Source: an uncultured Mollicutes bacterium (GTDB taxonomy: Bacteria; Bacillota_I; Bacilli_A; RFN20; CAG-288). From it: 64,000 bases of DNA. Below the pieces are notes generated by a model. It had not been told where the DNA came from. It worked only from the letters and a program-made list of their open reading frames with translations, and ran no database searches. Location of the stretch: contig UQDS01000001.1 in the NCBI GenBank assembly GCA_900539865.1, positions 202,995 to 266,994 on the forward strand, in the 5' to 3' direction. Shown piece after piece: positions 29,221 to 38,518 of the stretch; the stretch's first letter is position 1; every line of letters starts with the position of its first letter. The translations under genes and the position numbers were made by a program.

Positions 29221-30531
29221 ATGATTCGAATTGATGAAGGAAGACGTTTTTCTGATGACACCTATGCCAGTAAGGAAGACGTAAAAGCAGCGTATAACCA
29301 AGATAATGTCGATGTGGTTTGGGATAAAATTCTTTCCTACCGCTCCTATTTTGATTGTGAAAGTGATCTTTCTGATACCAATGGTAACCACTACAAGATT
29401 TGTCTTACCAAAAAGATTCTTGCAACTTGTTACCCCTTAGAGATTTCACTTGTGAAAATGTACGCCGATTACGCTTCTCTCTTCAACGAATATCGCAACG
29501 CATTTGCGTTGAACCAATTGGTGAAAGCAATGAGTGCAACAGCACATTTTGCGAACATCAACGTTTCGGAAAATACGATTACCAAAATCGCAAAAGGAGA
29601 AATTGAGAATTTATCGAATTCCCTTTTTCCTTTAAAAGCTTATCAAAACGCTTATTGCTACGCGTTAGCAAATGATCATTTTGACTTGCAGGTTATGGAA
29701 AACATCAACAAACTATTAATCGGTCAAGAATTAGATTCCGATATTACCTACCGCAAGAGCGAAGTGACAAATATTGTCAACCCTTTGATTGCACCGGCTG
29801 TAAAAGATATTCCTTCCCATCTTAACAATCTCTTCTCATTCCTGGAACAAAAAGAAATCCCCGCCATTTTAAAAGCGTTAGGTATCATATATACTTTTTC
29901 CTACTTACGCCCCTTTGAATACTCTAACGAAGAGACGGCAGGCCTTTGTGCAAAAGCATTTTTAAATGTACAAAACATGGCATTACCCGGTTTTTCCTTG
30001 TCTTTAGAGTCTTTAGCATATACGATAAGTTTTGCTTATTTTAAACATTTAAAAGAAAGTGAAGACACATTAGATCTCACATATTACTGTCAGGCTGTTT
30101 TACCTTTCTTAGAGTTTTGTCGCAATAAAATGGCCAAAGAATTGCATGATGTACAATTGAAACAAGAAGAGGCTTTACAGTCTCCTACACTTCAAAATGA
30201 TAAGCAATCAGACGATTATGCATCTTCCCTCAACGGCTCTACTTCATTTGCTCTTCCTGACTTTCCAATTTCATCTGATGAAACAAAGATAGAAGTCCTT
30301 GCCAAAAAGCTTTTAGAAGTGCATCCTCACTTAAAAAAGAAGCAAGCTCACTTCTATGCCGGTCATTGTCAAATCGGGTTACACTACACCATCGAACAGT
30401 TTAAAAAAGAAGAACACACCGTATATGAAACCGCCAGAACATCGATGGAAGATTTAGCAAACCGTGGTTTCTATAAAAAAGAGCTGATTGGAAAGAAGTT
30501 TGTTTATACACCGATTCCGATTAAAGATTAA
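29221..30531 (+). CDS. Degenerate Fic-fold protein with C-terminal winged-helix-like region
   Basis: A 436-residue cytoplasmic protein. Around residues 220-250 the sequence PAILKALGIIYTFSYLRPFEYSNEETAGL aligns by eye with the Fic core helix-loop, but the catalytic HPFxxGNGR motif is LRPFEYSNEET. The active-site His, the GNG and the Arg are all replaced. The C terminus (about 360-430, TARTSMEDLANRGFYKK) looks like the DNA-binding HTH often attached to Fic proteins. It is therefore probably a non-AMPylating Fic relative, perhaps a regulator or scaffold. AAGGTAAGGA precedes the ATG. The family call is inference. Confidence 0.5.
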   Translation: MIRIDEGRRFSDDTYASKEDVKAAYNQDNVDVVWDKILSYRSYFDCESDLSDTNGNHYKICLTKKILATCYPLEISLVKMYADYASLFNEYRNAFALNQLVKAMSATAHFANINVSENTITKIAKGEIENLSNSLFPLKAYQNAYCYALANDHFDLQVMENINKLLIGQELDSDITYRKSEVTNIVNPLIAPAVKDIPSHLNNLFSFLEQKEIPAILKALGIIYTFSYLRPFEYSNEETAGLCAKAFLNVQNMALPGFSLSLESLAYTISFAYFKHLKESEDTLDLTYYCQAVLPFLEFCRNKMAKELHDVQLKQEEALQSPTLQNDKQSDDYASSLNGSTSFALPDFPISSDETKIEVLAKKLLEVHPHLKKKQAHFYAGHCQIGLHYTIEQFKKEEHTVYETARTSMEDLANRGFYKKELIGKKFVYTPIPIKD

Positions 30532-30532
30532 T

Positions 30533-31639
30533 ATGATTCACTCACTTTATATACACATACCGTTTTGTGATCACATATGTAGCTATTGTGATTTCCCTAA
30601 AGTTTTGTGTGGAACATTTTTCCAAGAGGATTATATCAAAACTCTTATAAAAGACATTGATTCTTTATCTATTCCAGATAATTCTCTTCGCACAATCTAC
30701 ATCGGCGGAGGAACACCAAGCGCATTATCTTTAGATTGTCTTAAAATACTTCTTTCTTACTTAAGCAAACATTTTCCTTCGGTCGAGGAATTTACAATGG
30801 AAGCGAACCCTGAATCTCTTACGGAAGAAAAAATCGCCCTTGCCAAAATTAGTGGGGTCAATCGCATATCTCTTGGTGTACAAACCACAAATGAGAAACT
30901 CCTTTTTACACTCAACCGAAAACATAATAATCAACAAGTCGCTTCTGTTATAAAAAATCTCAATAAATATGGTATTGAAAATTACAACCTCGATTTCATC
31001 TATGGACTTCCCGGACAGGCGCTTGAAGACATCGACAAAGATCTCGCTTTTGCACTTTCTCTCAAACCGAAACATTTATCTTTTTATTCTTTGCAGATCG
31101 AAGAAGGAACTTTACTCTATAACAAGAAAGTGAAACCTTGTAGCGATGACAATTACGCACAATTTTATGAACACGTTGTTCAAAGTTTAAAGGAAGCTGG
31201 ATTTCAACGATACGAAATATCTAATTTTGCACTTCCCACCTATGAATCAAAACACAATCTCACCTATTGGCATGATGAATATTATTATGCTGCTGGGCTC
31301 GGTGCCAGCGGCTATCTTCCTTCTCTTCGCTATAAAAACACTGCTTCCATGAACCATTATTTAAAACATCAATTCCGTTATCAAGAAGAAACAATCACAC
31401 TCGAAGATGAAGAATTTGAGTTTTTGATGCTCAACCTTCGCTTGACACAAGGTTTTTTACTCGAAGATTTTAAACGTCGCTTTCAAAAAGATTTTCTTTT
31501 CTCCTATCAGCAAGAGATAGAAAAAGTAAAACCCTATGTGCAAATTTCAAATGGTCGTTTTGCAATTAAAGAAAAATACCTTTATACCATGGATCAGATT
31601 CTCTTAGAATTGTTAAAACTTCCTCAAACAGATGAATAA
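30533..31639 (+). CDS. hemW: Radical SAM heme chaperone HemW (HemN-like)
   Basis: A 368-residue radical SAM protein with the CxxxCxxC cluster motif (FCDHICSYCDF) near the N terminus. GGGTPS and the ANPESLTEEK and SLGVQT motifs follow, then the HemN C-terminal domain. It lacks the fourth cysteine of true coproporphyrinogen dehydrogenases (CDFP instead of CDFC), so HemW is the better name. Start is ATG 30533, one base after the upstream stop; an in-frame extension to TTG 30488 exists but reads through the upstream gene and looks non-native. Confidence 0.92.
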   Translation: MIHSLYIHIPFCDHICSYCDFPKVLCGTFFQEDYIKTLIKDIDSLSIPDNSLRTIYIGGGTPSALSLDCLKILLSYLSKHFPSVEEFTMEANPESLTEEKIALAKISGVNRISLGVQTTNEKLLFTLNRKHNNQQVASVIKNLNKYGIENYNLDFIYGLPGQALEDIDKDLAFALSLKPKHLSFYSLQIEEGTLLYNKKVKPCSDDNYAQFYEHVVQSLKEAGFQRYEISNFALPTYESKHNLTYWHDEYYYAAGLGASGYLPSLRYKNTASMNHYLKHQFRYQEETITLEDEEFEFLMLNLRLTQGFLLEDFKRRFQKDFLFSYQQEIEKVKPYVQISNGRFAIKEKYLYTMDQILLELLKLPQTDE

Positions 31640-31645
31640 TATTTT

Positions 31646-31680
31646 CTCTTCTTACCAATAAGTGGTAAGGAGAGTTTTTT
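31646..31680 (+). terminator. Hairpin plus T6 directly abutting the next start codon
   Basis: CTC..CTTACC (31647-31656) pairs with GGTAAG..GAG (31664-31673), followed by TTTTTT, and the next base is the A of ATG 31681. It looks like an intrinsic terminator for hemW. Its 3' arm also contains AAGGAGAG, the only ribosome-binding site for the downstream gene, so it may sequester that site or act as an attenuator. Confidence 0.65.
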
Positions 31681-32352
31681 ATGATTGCTTTTTTGAAACA
31701 AAATTTATCCTACCTTTTTCTCTTTGCGACAATATCTTTTTCTTTATCTCTCATTCTCGCTATGTCATTGTGGGGATTGTGTTACGCTATCTTACAATTT
31801 CTTGCTTGTGCTATTCTCCTTTATTTCTTAAATAAAGAAAAACAAAAGGAAAAGATTGTTTTTGCTACTTATCGTTTTTTGCAATCGTTTATCTCTAATT
31901 TGAATTTACAGAAAAATGTAAAAGCATCTTTAGAAATCGCTAGTTATCATTTAGATGGATATCAAGTGATTAAAAGTTATGAAGAATGTCTAGAGTTGAA
32001 AGATAAATCATATCGCCTTTATGGGTTTGAAAAATACTTTAGATCGATTCTAGAAAAAGAAGAAGAAAACCAAGCACAACTCATTGATTACTATCCTTTA
32101 CTAGAGGAAATTCAAGATGCTTTTCAACGTTTGGAAAAGAAAAGAGAACGGAGAGAAAAAAACTGTAAATTGTTTTTGATCCTTTACCTTCTTTCCCTCT
32201 CTTTCCTCGCCCTCGTCTTCCAAAGCAGTTCTTTTCTTAAGGAAATCATTCTGCAAAAGCTTTATCTCCACCTCTCAGGAATCTTGCTTTCTCTTTCAAT
32301 ACCGCTCTATTTATTCTTTCTCATAAGGAGTTTACGAAATGAAATTATTTAA
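31681..32352 (+). CDS. TadB/T2SSF-like membrane protein, short
   Basis: A 223-residue protein with two N-terminal hydrophobic helices (about 10-30 and 33-50). A charged cytoplasmic stretch of about 110 residues with heptad-like Leu/Glu/Lys content follows, then two C-terminal helices (about 165-185 and 197-217). This topology matches type II secretion/Tad inner-membrane platform proteins, but I see no diagnostic motif, and it is shorter than TadB or TadC (about 300 residues). It overlaps the next gene by 14 nt. No TadA ATPase is nearby. Confidence 0.5.
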   Translation: MIAFLKQNLSYLFLFATISFSLSLILAMSLWGLCYAILQFLACAILLYFLNKEKQKEKIVFATYRFLQSFISNLNLQKNVKASLEIASYHLDGYQVIKSYEECLELKDKSYRLYGFEKYFRSILEKEEENQAQLIDYYPLLEEIQDAFQRLEKKRERREKNCKLFLILYLLSLSFLALVFQSSSFLKEIILQKLYLHLSGILLSLSIPLYLFFLIRSLRNEII

Positions 32353-32944
32353 AGATAGAAAAGAAAAAAGAAATATCATCAAAGAGAAAGGAAATAACAA
32401 TTTTTTTTCTTATCTACCTCTTTTAATTTCGATGGGCATCTCCTTTTTTGTCTTTTTCTTTACCCGCCAGATGATGATTGCTTTATCCGTGATGTTAAAT
32501 GGTTTATGTATCACTTTGATATCCGAAGAGAAAAACAACTCCTTTCGTAAACAGATGGATAACGGAGGATTTTATCAAACTTTTCTACGAGAAAGCGCAA
32601 TGGAAAAAAGTTATCTTCTCGGGTTCCAAAAGGCCGTAGATAACATGCCATTATCAGAGGAAAAAGATCGTTTTCTCGATTATATAGACAGCAATTATCA
32701 AAAGGAATTTCCAATAAGCAGTGTGGCAAACACACAAGAAGTCAATTTGTTACAAACGATTCATTTGATTTTGTATAACAAAGAAGAATACTGCTTTGAA
32801 ACGACAACCATTCTTTTAAATAAATTAAAAGTTTATAAAGATGAACACACATCAAATAAAGATAAAAATTATATAATTTTAAGTTTGATTTCTTATTTTC
32901 TTTTCTATATTTTAATTTTCTTTGGAATCCTTTATTATGCGTAA
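32339..32944 (+). CDS. Second TadC/T2SSF-like membrane protein, short
   Basis: A 201-residue protein with hydrophobic segments at about 24-43, 44-60 and 180-200, separated by a charged cytoplasmic stretch. It is organised like the preceding gene and may be its paralogous partner, as TadB and TadC are. Its start lies inside the upstream gene with AAGGAG about 8 nt before. Its end overlaps the third gene. Function is unknown; the platform-protein idea rests on topology and pairing only. Confidence 0.48.
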   Translation: MKLFKDRKEKRNIIKEKGNNNFFSYLPLLISMGISFFVFFFTRQMMIALSVMLNGLCITLISEEKNNSFRKQMDNGGFYQTFLRESAMEKSYLLGFQKAVDNMPLSEEKDRFLDYIDSNYQKEFPISSVANTQEVNLLQTIHLILYNKEEYCFETTTILLNKLKVYKDEHTSNKDKNYIILSLISYFLFYILIFFGILYYA

Positions 32945-33251
32945 ACACTTACCTTTTTTTCTCCTACCTATCTTGATCTCTTTTTTACTATCCCTTGTGC
33001 ATGACTTTGTTGTAACAAGTGAATTTTATATGCTTTTGCCTCAGGCGAAGTTTCAAGTCGAATACAATATAGATCATGAGCTTCTCTTTAGTGAAAACCT
33101 TGACAAACGTCTTCATCTTATTTGTTTATCCTCTTGCAATTACGATCAAATCATGGTTCCAAAAACCGTGAAATACATTTTGCGAAGCAAAAAGAAACGA
33201 ATCTTTTTTTCTACACAAATACAAAAAGTGTGTGTTTACAATCGACAATAA
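32937..33251 (+). CDS. Small single-TM protein of the Tad-like cluster
   Basis: A 104-residue protein with an N-terminal membrane anchor (MRKHLPFFLLPILISFLLSL) and an outer or soluble part with two spaced cysteines (CLSSC and VCV). ATG 32937 is chosen over an upstream TTG at 32922 because it gives a clean signal-anchor; it overlaps the previous gene by 8 nt. Size and position would fit a minor pilin-like or accessory subunit, but there is no recognisable pilin cleavage motif. Confidence 0.45.
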   Translation: MRKHLPFFLLPILISFLLSLVHDFVVTSEFYMLLPQAKFQVEYNIDHELLFSENLDKRLHLICLSSCNYDQIMVPKTVKYILRSKKKRIFFSTQIQKVCVYNRQ

Positions 33252-33270
33252 TATATGTTTATATTATACT
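33242..33270 (+). promoter_or_regulatory. Promoter of tyrS
   Basis: TCGACA (33242-33247), 17-nt spacer, TATACT (33265-33270). Predicted start near 33277 leaves a leader of about 25 nt, too short for a T-box. Confidence 0.6.
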
Positions 33271-33301
33271 AATATTGTTTTAGATGTTTAGTGAGGTATT
33301 T

Positions 33302-34552
33302 ATGAATATTATTGATGATTTAGAAAAAAGAGGTCTCCTCGACAACTTCTCCGACAGAGAGAAAATCCATGAAATGTTTGATACTCCGCAGACGATCTAT
33401 TGCGGTTTTGATCCTAGCGCCAAGTCTTTACAGCTTGGTAATTTCATTATGATCACCATTTTGAGAAGATTACAAAAGGCTGGGCATAGAGTCATTGCAA
33501 TGCTCGGTGGCGCTACCGGAATGATCGGTGATCCTTCTGGCAAAAAGGCAGAAAGAAAATTTCTTAGTCCGGACCAAGTCTTAGAAAATGCAGAATGCAT
33601 TCGCGCTCAGCTTTCTAAATATATCGATACAAGCGATCCGGAAAAGGGTCTTATCATCAACAATTACGAATGGTGGAGTCAAACAAACATTCTCACCTTC
33701 TTAAGAGATTATGGTAAGAACTTCCAAATCGGCTATATGCTCTCCAAAGATATTGTGAAATCTCGCTTAGAAGTTGGTATTTCTTATGCTGAGTTTTCCT
33801 ATATGATTTTACAAGCCGGTGACTTTGATAATCTCTTCCGCAAATATCACTGCACCATGCAAATCGGTGGCGGTGACCAGTGGGGTAATCTCACTTCTGC
33901 TTTAGATTTCGTCAAGAAAAAAGAAGGCAATGACTGCGGAGCGGAGGTCTTCTCCTTCAAACTCATCACCGATAGCCAAGGTAGAAAATTCGGCAAGAGC
34001 GAAAATGGTGCTCTTTACTTAGATCCTACCATGACAACTCCATACCACATTTATCAGTATTTTATGAATGTCTCTGACGCTGATGTTTTAAGATACTTAT
34101 ACATCTTTGATGACCGTCCGATTGAGGAAATCAACGAAATTTACAAGAGACACATCGAACATCCCGAATTGCGTAATGGTCAGAAAGAATTAGCAAAGGT
34201 CATTGTCACTGCCCTTCACGGCGCAGATGCTGCTATCGAATGTGAAAAAATGTCTCTCGCCTTATTTACCGATTCCTTCCAAGGTCTTTCTGCCTCTGGC
34301 TTAAGAGATCTTACTGACGGACTAGTTGTCGTTGAAAAAGAAGGTGAAATCTCTATCTTAGATGCCCTTATTGAGACAAAACTCGCTTCTTCTCGCAGAG
34401 AAGCCAGAGAATTCCTCAACAACGGAGCCATTAAAGTAAATGGTGAAAAAGTGACATCTCTCGATACAGTTTTGACAAAAGAAAATAGCCTCGAAGGAGG
34501 CTATATCTTCCTCAAGAGAGGTAAAAAGCTTTACGCCTGCTTGAAATTCTAA
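33302..34552 (+). CDS. tyrS: Tyrosyl-tRNA synthetase
   Basis: Class I aminoacyl-tRNA synthetase, 416 residues. The Tyr-binding and catalytic core is present (YCGFDPSAKSLQLGN, GGATGMIGDPSGK, QIGGGDQWGN), with KFGKS as the KMSKS loop (about 229-233) and a C-terminal S4 RNA-binding domain. The first His of the HIGH signature is Gln (Q44). Start ATG 33302 has GTGAGG 6 nt upstream; an ATG at 33284 would lie within the leader. It converges on the minus-strand hydrolase with a 4-nt overlap and no terminator between. Confidence 0.96.
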   Translation: MNIIDDLEKRGLLDNFSDREKIHEMFDTPQTIYCGFDPSAKSLQLGNFIMITILRRLQKAGHRVIAMLGGATGMIGDPSGKKAERKFLSPDQVLENAECIRAQLSKYIDTSDPEKGLIINNYEWWSQTNILTFLRDYGKNFQIGYMLSKDIVKSRLEVGISYAEFSYMILQAGDFDNLFRKYHCTMQIGGGDQWGNLTSALDFVKKKEGNDCGAEVFSFKLITDSQGRKFGKSENGALYLDPTMTTPYHIYQYFMNVSDADVLRYLYIFDDRPIEEINEIYKRHIEHPELRNGQKELAKVIVTALHGADAAIECEKMSLALFTDSFQGLSASGLRDLTDGLVVVEKEGEISILDALIETKLASSRREAREFLNNGAIKVNGEKVTSLDTVLTKENSLEGGYIFLKRGKKLYACLKF

Positions 34553-35586
34553 TTTAAGAACGTCTCAATTTCCCTTGTTTCTTCTTCGTTATACGGATAC
34601 ATTTGGACACGGTTTAAATGAGAAAGAAAACTTTCCATTTGCCGTGTCTTTTCGTTTTCATCTTGAATTTGAAGAATTTCCTCATACTTCTTTACAGCAT
34701 CTGCATAATTTTCACTTGCTTGCAATGTGATAAGAGTATTGTGCTTTCCTTCTCTATGAACAATAACTTTGCGTTGATTTTCCGCATGTTTTAAGCAATA
34801 TTGTGCGATGGAATGTTGATACAACACCATCGGATCATCTTCTGCATGAATCACCAAGCACTTCGTTTGATGATTGTTTTTCAATCCGCGTTTTGCAGTG
34901 ATCATATTCCTTCTTCCGAAAATTGTGAAAAAGCAAAGTGAAAACATAGGAAGCAAGAAATAATACAGAGCCTTATTTTGACTTTTTACCATATCCAACA
35001 TAACAGTAAGAGGAGAGACAAAACCAGAGCGCATGATTGCTTTCTCAATCTCAGAGTGTTTCTTTAAAGCACCCGCAACACAATATGCACCCCAACTATG
35101 ACCATAAAGATAAATAGGAAGGTTTCCATTCAATTTTTCTTTTTCGACAAAACGGATTACATTTTCCAAGACATAAACACCATTTGCAAAAGAGACCTGT
35201 GTTTTACCCTCGCTGATACCAACACCATATTGATCAAATGCTAACACTTGATATCCCAATTTCGTTAAAAACGCAATATCGACAAGGTATTGAACATGCG
35301 TACCAAAAAAGCCGTGCGCTAAAATGATAAAGCCACGAAAATCCGCTCTGTTTTTATCTTCATATATATATCCTTTAATCGCTTCTCCATAAAATCCGAT
35401 GCGAATCATTTTACGTGAGAGAAACGCTTCGTAATCTTCGTAACGAAGATAACACGGATTATCTGGATCGGATCCTCGGACACCTAATACTTTTTTTGTA
35501 AGGACAAAAACAATAAATAAACAGGCTAAATAATAAAGGATAAGAAGTCCTAAAATAACAAATAATGTAATGATGATAGCAACCAT
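34549..35586 (-). CDS. Membrane-anchored alpha/beta hydrolase
   Basis: About 345 residues. An N-terminal TM helix (TLFVILGLLILYYLACLF) is followed by an alpha/beta-hydrolase domain with oxyanion loop ILAHGFFGTH, the nucleophile elbow GHSWG, and a late acid/His pair (HAEDDPM, HREGKHNT). ATG 35586 is preferred because AGAGGT lies 6 nt upstream; a further in-frame ATG exists at 35616. It is probably an esterase or peptidase acting near the membrane; the substrate is unknown. Confidence 0.82.
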   Translation of the reverse strand: MVAIIITLFVILGLLILYYLACLFIVFVLTKKVLGVRGSDPDNPCYLRYEDYEAFLSRKMIRIGFYGEAIKGYIYEDKNRADFRGFIILAHGFFGTHVQYLVDIAFLTKLGYQVLAFDQYGVGISEGKTQVSFANGVYVLENVIRFVEKEKLNGNLPIYLYGHSWGAYCVAGALKKHSEIEKAIMRSGFVSPLTVMLDMVKSQNKALYYFLLPMFSLCFFTIFGRRNMITAKRGLKNNHQTKCLVIHAEDDPMVLYQHSIAQYCLKHAENQRKVIVHREGKHNTLITLQASENYADAVKKYEEILQIQDENEKTRQMESFLSHLNRVQMYPYNEEETREIETFLN

Positions 35587-35682
35587 AGTGATACCTCTAA
35601 TATTAATTATATCCATTTTAAGAGAAGTTTAGTACAAATTTCCAATTAGAGCAAAGTGAAGAAAATAGAAAAAATTATATTT

Positions 35683-35709
35683 TTAGCACTCTTCACTTGC
35701 AACTGCTAA
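35683..35709 (+). promoter_or_regulatory. CIRCE-like HrcA operator
   Basis: TTAGCACTC, 9-nt spacer, AACTGCTAA. The left half is identical to the CIRCE consensus (TTAGCACTC-N9-GAGTGCTAA) and the right half matches 7 of 9. It overlaps the -35 of the clpB promoter, the normal place for HrcA repression. hrcA itself is not in the window. Confidence 0.85.
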
Positions 35710-35724
35710 TTTTTGTGATATAGT
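35698..35724 (+). promoter_or_regulatory. Promoter of clpB
   Basis: TTGCAA (35698-35703) inside the CIRCE element, spacer of about 15 nt, TATAGT (35719-35724). Followed by AAAAGGAGG before ATG 35755. Confidence 0.55.
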
Positions 35725-35754
35725 ATTAGTGTAGATAAAAAGGAGGCCACAATT

Positions 35755-38316
35755 ATGGGTGAACAAAAATATACTACAAAAGTCATCGAAGCCATCAACA
35801 GTGGCGTCATGATTACCAAAGACAACAAATTAGCTAGTTTTGATATTCCGGCGTTATTAAGAGCATTATTTGATCAAGATAACTCCATGTATGTCAATGT
35901 CCTAAAAAAATTAGACATTGATCCTAAAGAAGTTTCCCAACTGATTGATTCTTACATACTTAACAGCGTGAAAACAAGTTCTAGTGAAGAGCCGCAATCC
36001 AGCGCCGATGTGAAGAATCTTCTTTATAATGCCAGCAAGTATCAGCAGGAATTTCAAGATGATTATATGTCTGTTGAACATTTACTCCTCGCACAATTTG
36101 ATTGTAAGCATTCGCTTATTCAGCGTTTAAAAGATTTAGTAGGATATAAAAAAGATGGCTTTAAAAAAGCCATTCTATCTATCCGCGGTGGAAATCACGT
36201 CACCAGCGATAATCCTGAATCTCAATATGAAGCATTGAAGAAATACGGAAGAGATCTTGTCGCTGATGTCGCAAGCGGAAAAATTGATCCTGTGATCGGA
36301 AGAGATGAAGAAATCAGAAGAGTGATGGAAATTCTCTCCCGTAAAAGCAAGAACAATCCCGTTTTAATCGGTGACCCCGGCGTCGGTAAAACTGCCGTCG
36401 TAGAAGGGTTAGCATGGCGTATTTTTAAAGGTGATGTCCCTGAGACTTTAAAAAATAAAACCATCTGGGAATTGGATATTGGTTCGCTGATTGCCGGAGC
36501 AAAATACCGCGGCGAATTTGAAGAGCGTTTAAAAGCTGTCATGAAAGAGGTCAGCAAGAGCGAAGGTAGAACTATCTTATTCATCGATGAAATTCACACA
36601 ATCATAGGCGCCGGTTCCGGTGGCGATTCTTCCTTAGATGCCGCCAATATTTTAAAGCCGTTGTTGGCACGTGGCGAACTTCATTGTATCGGTGCTACGA
36701 CTTTAAATGAATACCGTAAGTATATCGAAAAAGACCCTGCCTTTGCACGCCGTATGCAGAAAGTTCTTGTAGACGAACCAACTGTTGATGACTCTATTGC
36801 TATCTTAAGAGGCATCAAAGATCGTTATGAACAACACCATGGTGTCGAAATCACCGATGATGCAATCATCGCCGCTGTTACCTTGAGTAAACGTTATATC
36901 ACGGATCGTTTCTTGCCGGATAAAGCGATTGACTTAATTGATGAAGCCTGCGCAAAAGTTCGTATGCAAATTGATACTATGCCAGAAGAACTCGATGAGT
37001 TAAATCGTAAAATCATGCAGTTGCAAATCGAAAAAGTCTCTATGAAAAGAGATACGAGTGAAAATGCGAAAAAGCGTTTAGAAGAGATGGAAAAAGATAT
37101 CGCCGAACTCAGTGAAAAACGCGATTCTCTCACTGCCACTTGGAAAAATGAAAAAGAAGAAGCAGAGAGAAGTAAAACAATCAAAAAAGAATTAGACATC
37201 GCTTCTCTCAATTTACAAAAAGCAATGCAAGAGGCAGATTATACAACGGCGGCCCGCATTCAAAATAAAGACATTCCAGAGTTACAAGCACGCTTGAAAA
37301 AGGCACAGGAAGGAAATAAAGAAGCAACTATGCTTTCTGATTCTGTCACGGATGAAACTGTCGCGCAAGTGATCTCTGCTCAAACTGGAATTCCCGTTTC
37401 TAAACTCACAAAGAGTGAAAGTCAGAAAATTCTCTTGTTAAAAGAAGAATTAGAAAAAAGAGTCATCGGTCAAGACGAAGCGCTCGAACAAATTTCATCT
37501 TCGATCATTCGTTCTCGTGCAGGTCTTTCCGACCAGAACAGACCGATTGGTTCATTCCTTTTCTTAGGCCCCACCGGTGTAGGTAAAACAGAAGTTGCTA
37601 AAGCTCTCGCCGAACAACTTTTTGACAGCGAGAAGCAAATCGTTCGTATCGACATGTCTGAATACATGGAAAAATATTCTGTATCCCGTCTTGTGGGTGC
37701 TGCCCCAGGATATGTCGGTTATGAAGAAGGCGGTCAATTGACGGAAGCTGTTCGCAGAAAGCCTTATTCTATCGTCCTGTTCGACGAAATTGAAAAAGCC
37801 CATCCTGATGTTTTCAACATTCTTCTTCAGGTCCTCGACGATGGAAGACTTACCGATGGTCAAGGTAGAACGGTCGACTTTACCAATACAATTATCATCA
37901 TGACTTCTAATCTCGGAAGTGAATTCTTGTTAGAAGGTAACACCGAGAAACAAAAGAGCCAAGTCATGGAGCTTTTAAAGAAATCATTCCGACCCGAATT
38001 CTTAAATCGTATTGATGAAACTGTCATGTTCAACTCTTTAGGAGAATCCGTTGTCGATAAGATCATCGAAAAATTCCTCAATCAGTTAAAAGAAAGATTA
38101 AGCGTGAAAGAAATCAACCTCGAATACGATGAAAGTTCTGCCAAATTTATCCACCAGAACTCCTATGATCCTGTTTATGGTGCACGTCCAATCAGACGTT
38201 ATATCCAAAACAACGTAGAAACTCCTCTTGCGAGAAAATTGATTGCTGGAGAAATCAATAAGGGCGTCAAGCTCACTTCAGATGGTGAAAAACTTCTCTT
38301 TGTTCCCTTATCTTAA
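35755..38316 (+). CDS. clpB: ATP-dependent disaggregase ClpB
   Basis: Hsp100 chaperone that threads aggregated proteins through its hexameric pore with DnaK. It is 853 residues: N domain (about 1-155), NBD1 with GDPGVGKT near residue 206, pore-loop [10 protein letters not shown] and [10 protein letters not shown] coiled-coil middle domain (about 410-520) identifies ClpB rather than ClpA. NBD2 has GPTGVGKT near 605, [15 protein letters not shown], and C-terminal RPIRRYIQ. The middle domain length is typical. The CIRCE-like element supports heat-shock control by HrcA. Confidence 0.96.
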   Translation: MGEQKYTTKVIEAINSGVMITKDNKLASFDIPALLRALFDQDNSMYVNVLKKLDIDPKEVSQLIDSYILNSVKTSSSEEPQSSADVKNLLYNASKYQQEFQDDYMSVEHLLLAQFDCKHSLIQRLKDLVGYKKDGFKKAILSIRGGNHVTSDNPESQYEALKKYGRDLVADVASGKIDPVIGRDEEIRRVMEILSRKSKNNPVLIGDPGVGKTAVVEGLAWRIFKGDVPETLKNKTIWELDIGSLIAGAKYRGEFEERLKAVMKEVSKSEGRTILFIDEIHTIIGAGSGGDSSLDAANILKPLLARGELHCIGATTLNEYRKYIEKDPAFARRMQKVLVDEPTVDDSIAILRGIKDRYEQHHGVEITDDAIIAAVTLSKRYITDRFLPDKAIDLIDEACAKVRMQIDTMPEELDELNRKIMQLQIEKVSMKRDTSENAKKRLEEMEKDIAELSEKRDSLTATWKNEKEEAERSKTIKKELDIASLNLQKAMQEADYTTAARIQNKDIPELQARLKKAQEGNKEATMLSDSVTDETVAQVISAQTGIPVSKLTKSESQKILLLKEELEKRVIGQDEALEQISSSIIRSRAGLSDQNRPIGSFLFLGPTGVGKTEVAKALAEQLFDSEKQIVRIDMSEYMEKYSVSRLVGAAPGYVGYEEGGQLTEAVRRKPYSIVLFDEIEKAHPDVFNILLQVLDDGRLTDGQGRTVDFTNTIIIMTSNLGSEFLLEGNTEKQKSQVMELLKKSFRPEFLNRIDETVMFNSLGESVVDKIIEKFLNQLKERLSVKEINLEYDESSAKFIHQNSYDPVYGARPIRRYIQNNVETPLARKLIAGEINKGVKLTSDGEKLLFVPLS

Positions 38317-38327
38317 AAAACAAAAAA

Positions 38328-38395
38328 CGTGCTCTAACTTTAAAAAGGCATTCCTTCCTGATTTTTGGAATTTGGGATGCCTTTCTAAGAGCGCT
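38328..38395 (+). terminator. clpB terminator
   Basis: Long imperfect hairpin: AAAGGCAT (38344-38351) with ATGCCTTT (38377-38384), extended outward by GCTCT / AGAGC. The T-run is weak (CTTGTTTG). Confidence 0.55.
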
Positions 38396-38495
38396 TGTTT
38401 GAAAGTTATTCCGATGTCCTAATCACGTCACTAATAACCGTATATTACTAGATTTCGACAAACATTAAACGACACTCCTTCCTAATAAAAAATAT

Positions 38496-38518
38496 AAGAG
38501 GCATACTGCCTCTTTTTT
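38496..38518 (+). terminator. Compact terminator with no upstream gene
   Basis: AAGAGGCA-TAC-TGCCTCTT stem (38496-38503 with 38506-38513) followed by T7. It may end an unannotated small RNA between 38400 and 38495, or reinforce clpB termination. Confidence 0.7.

Noticed and set aside
33252..33301. T-box riboswitch before tyrS
   Set aside because: Leader is only about 25 nt from the predicted start; no T-box sequence.
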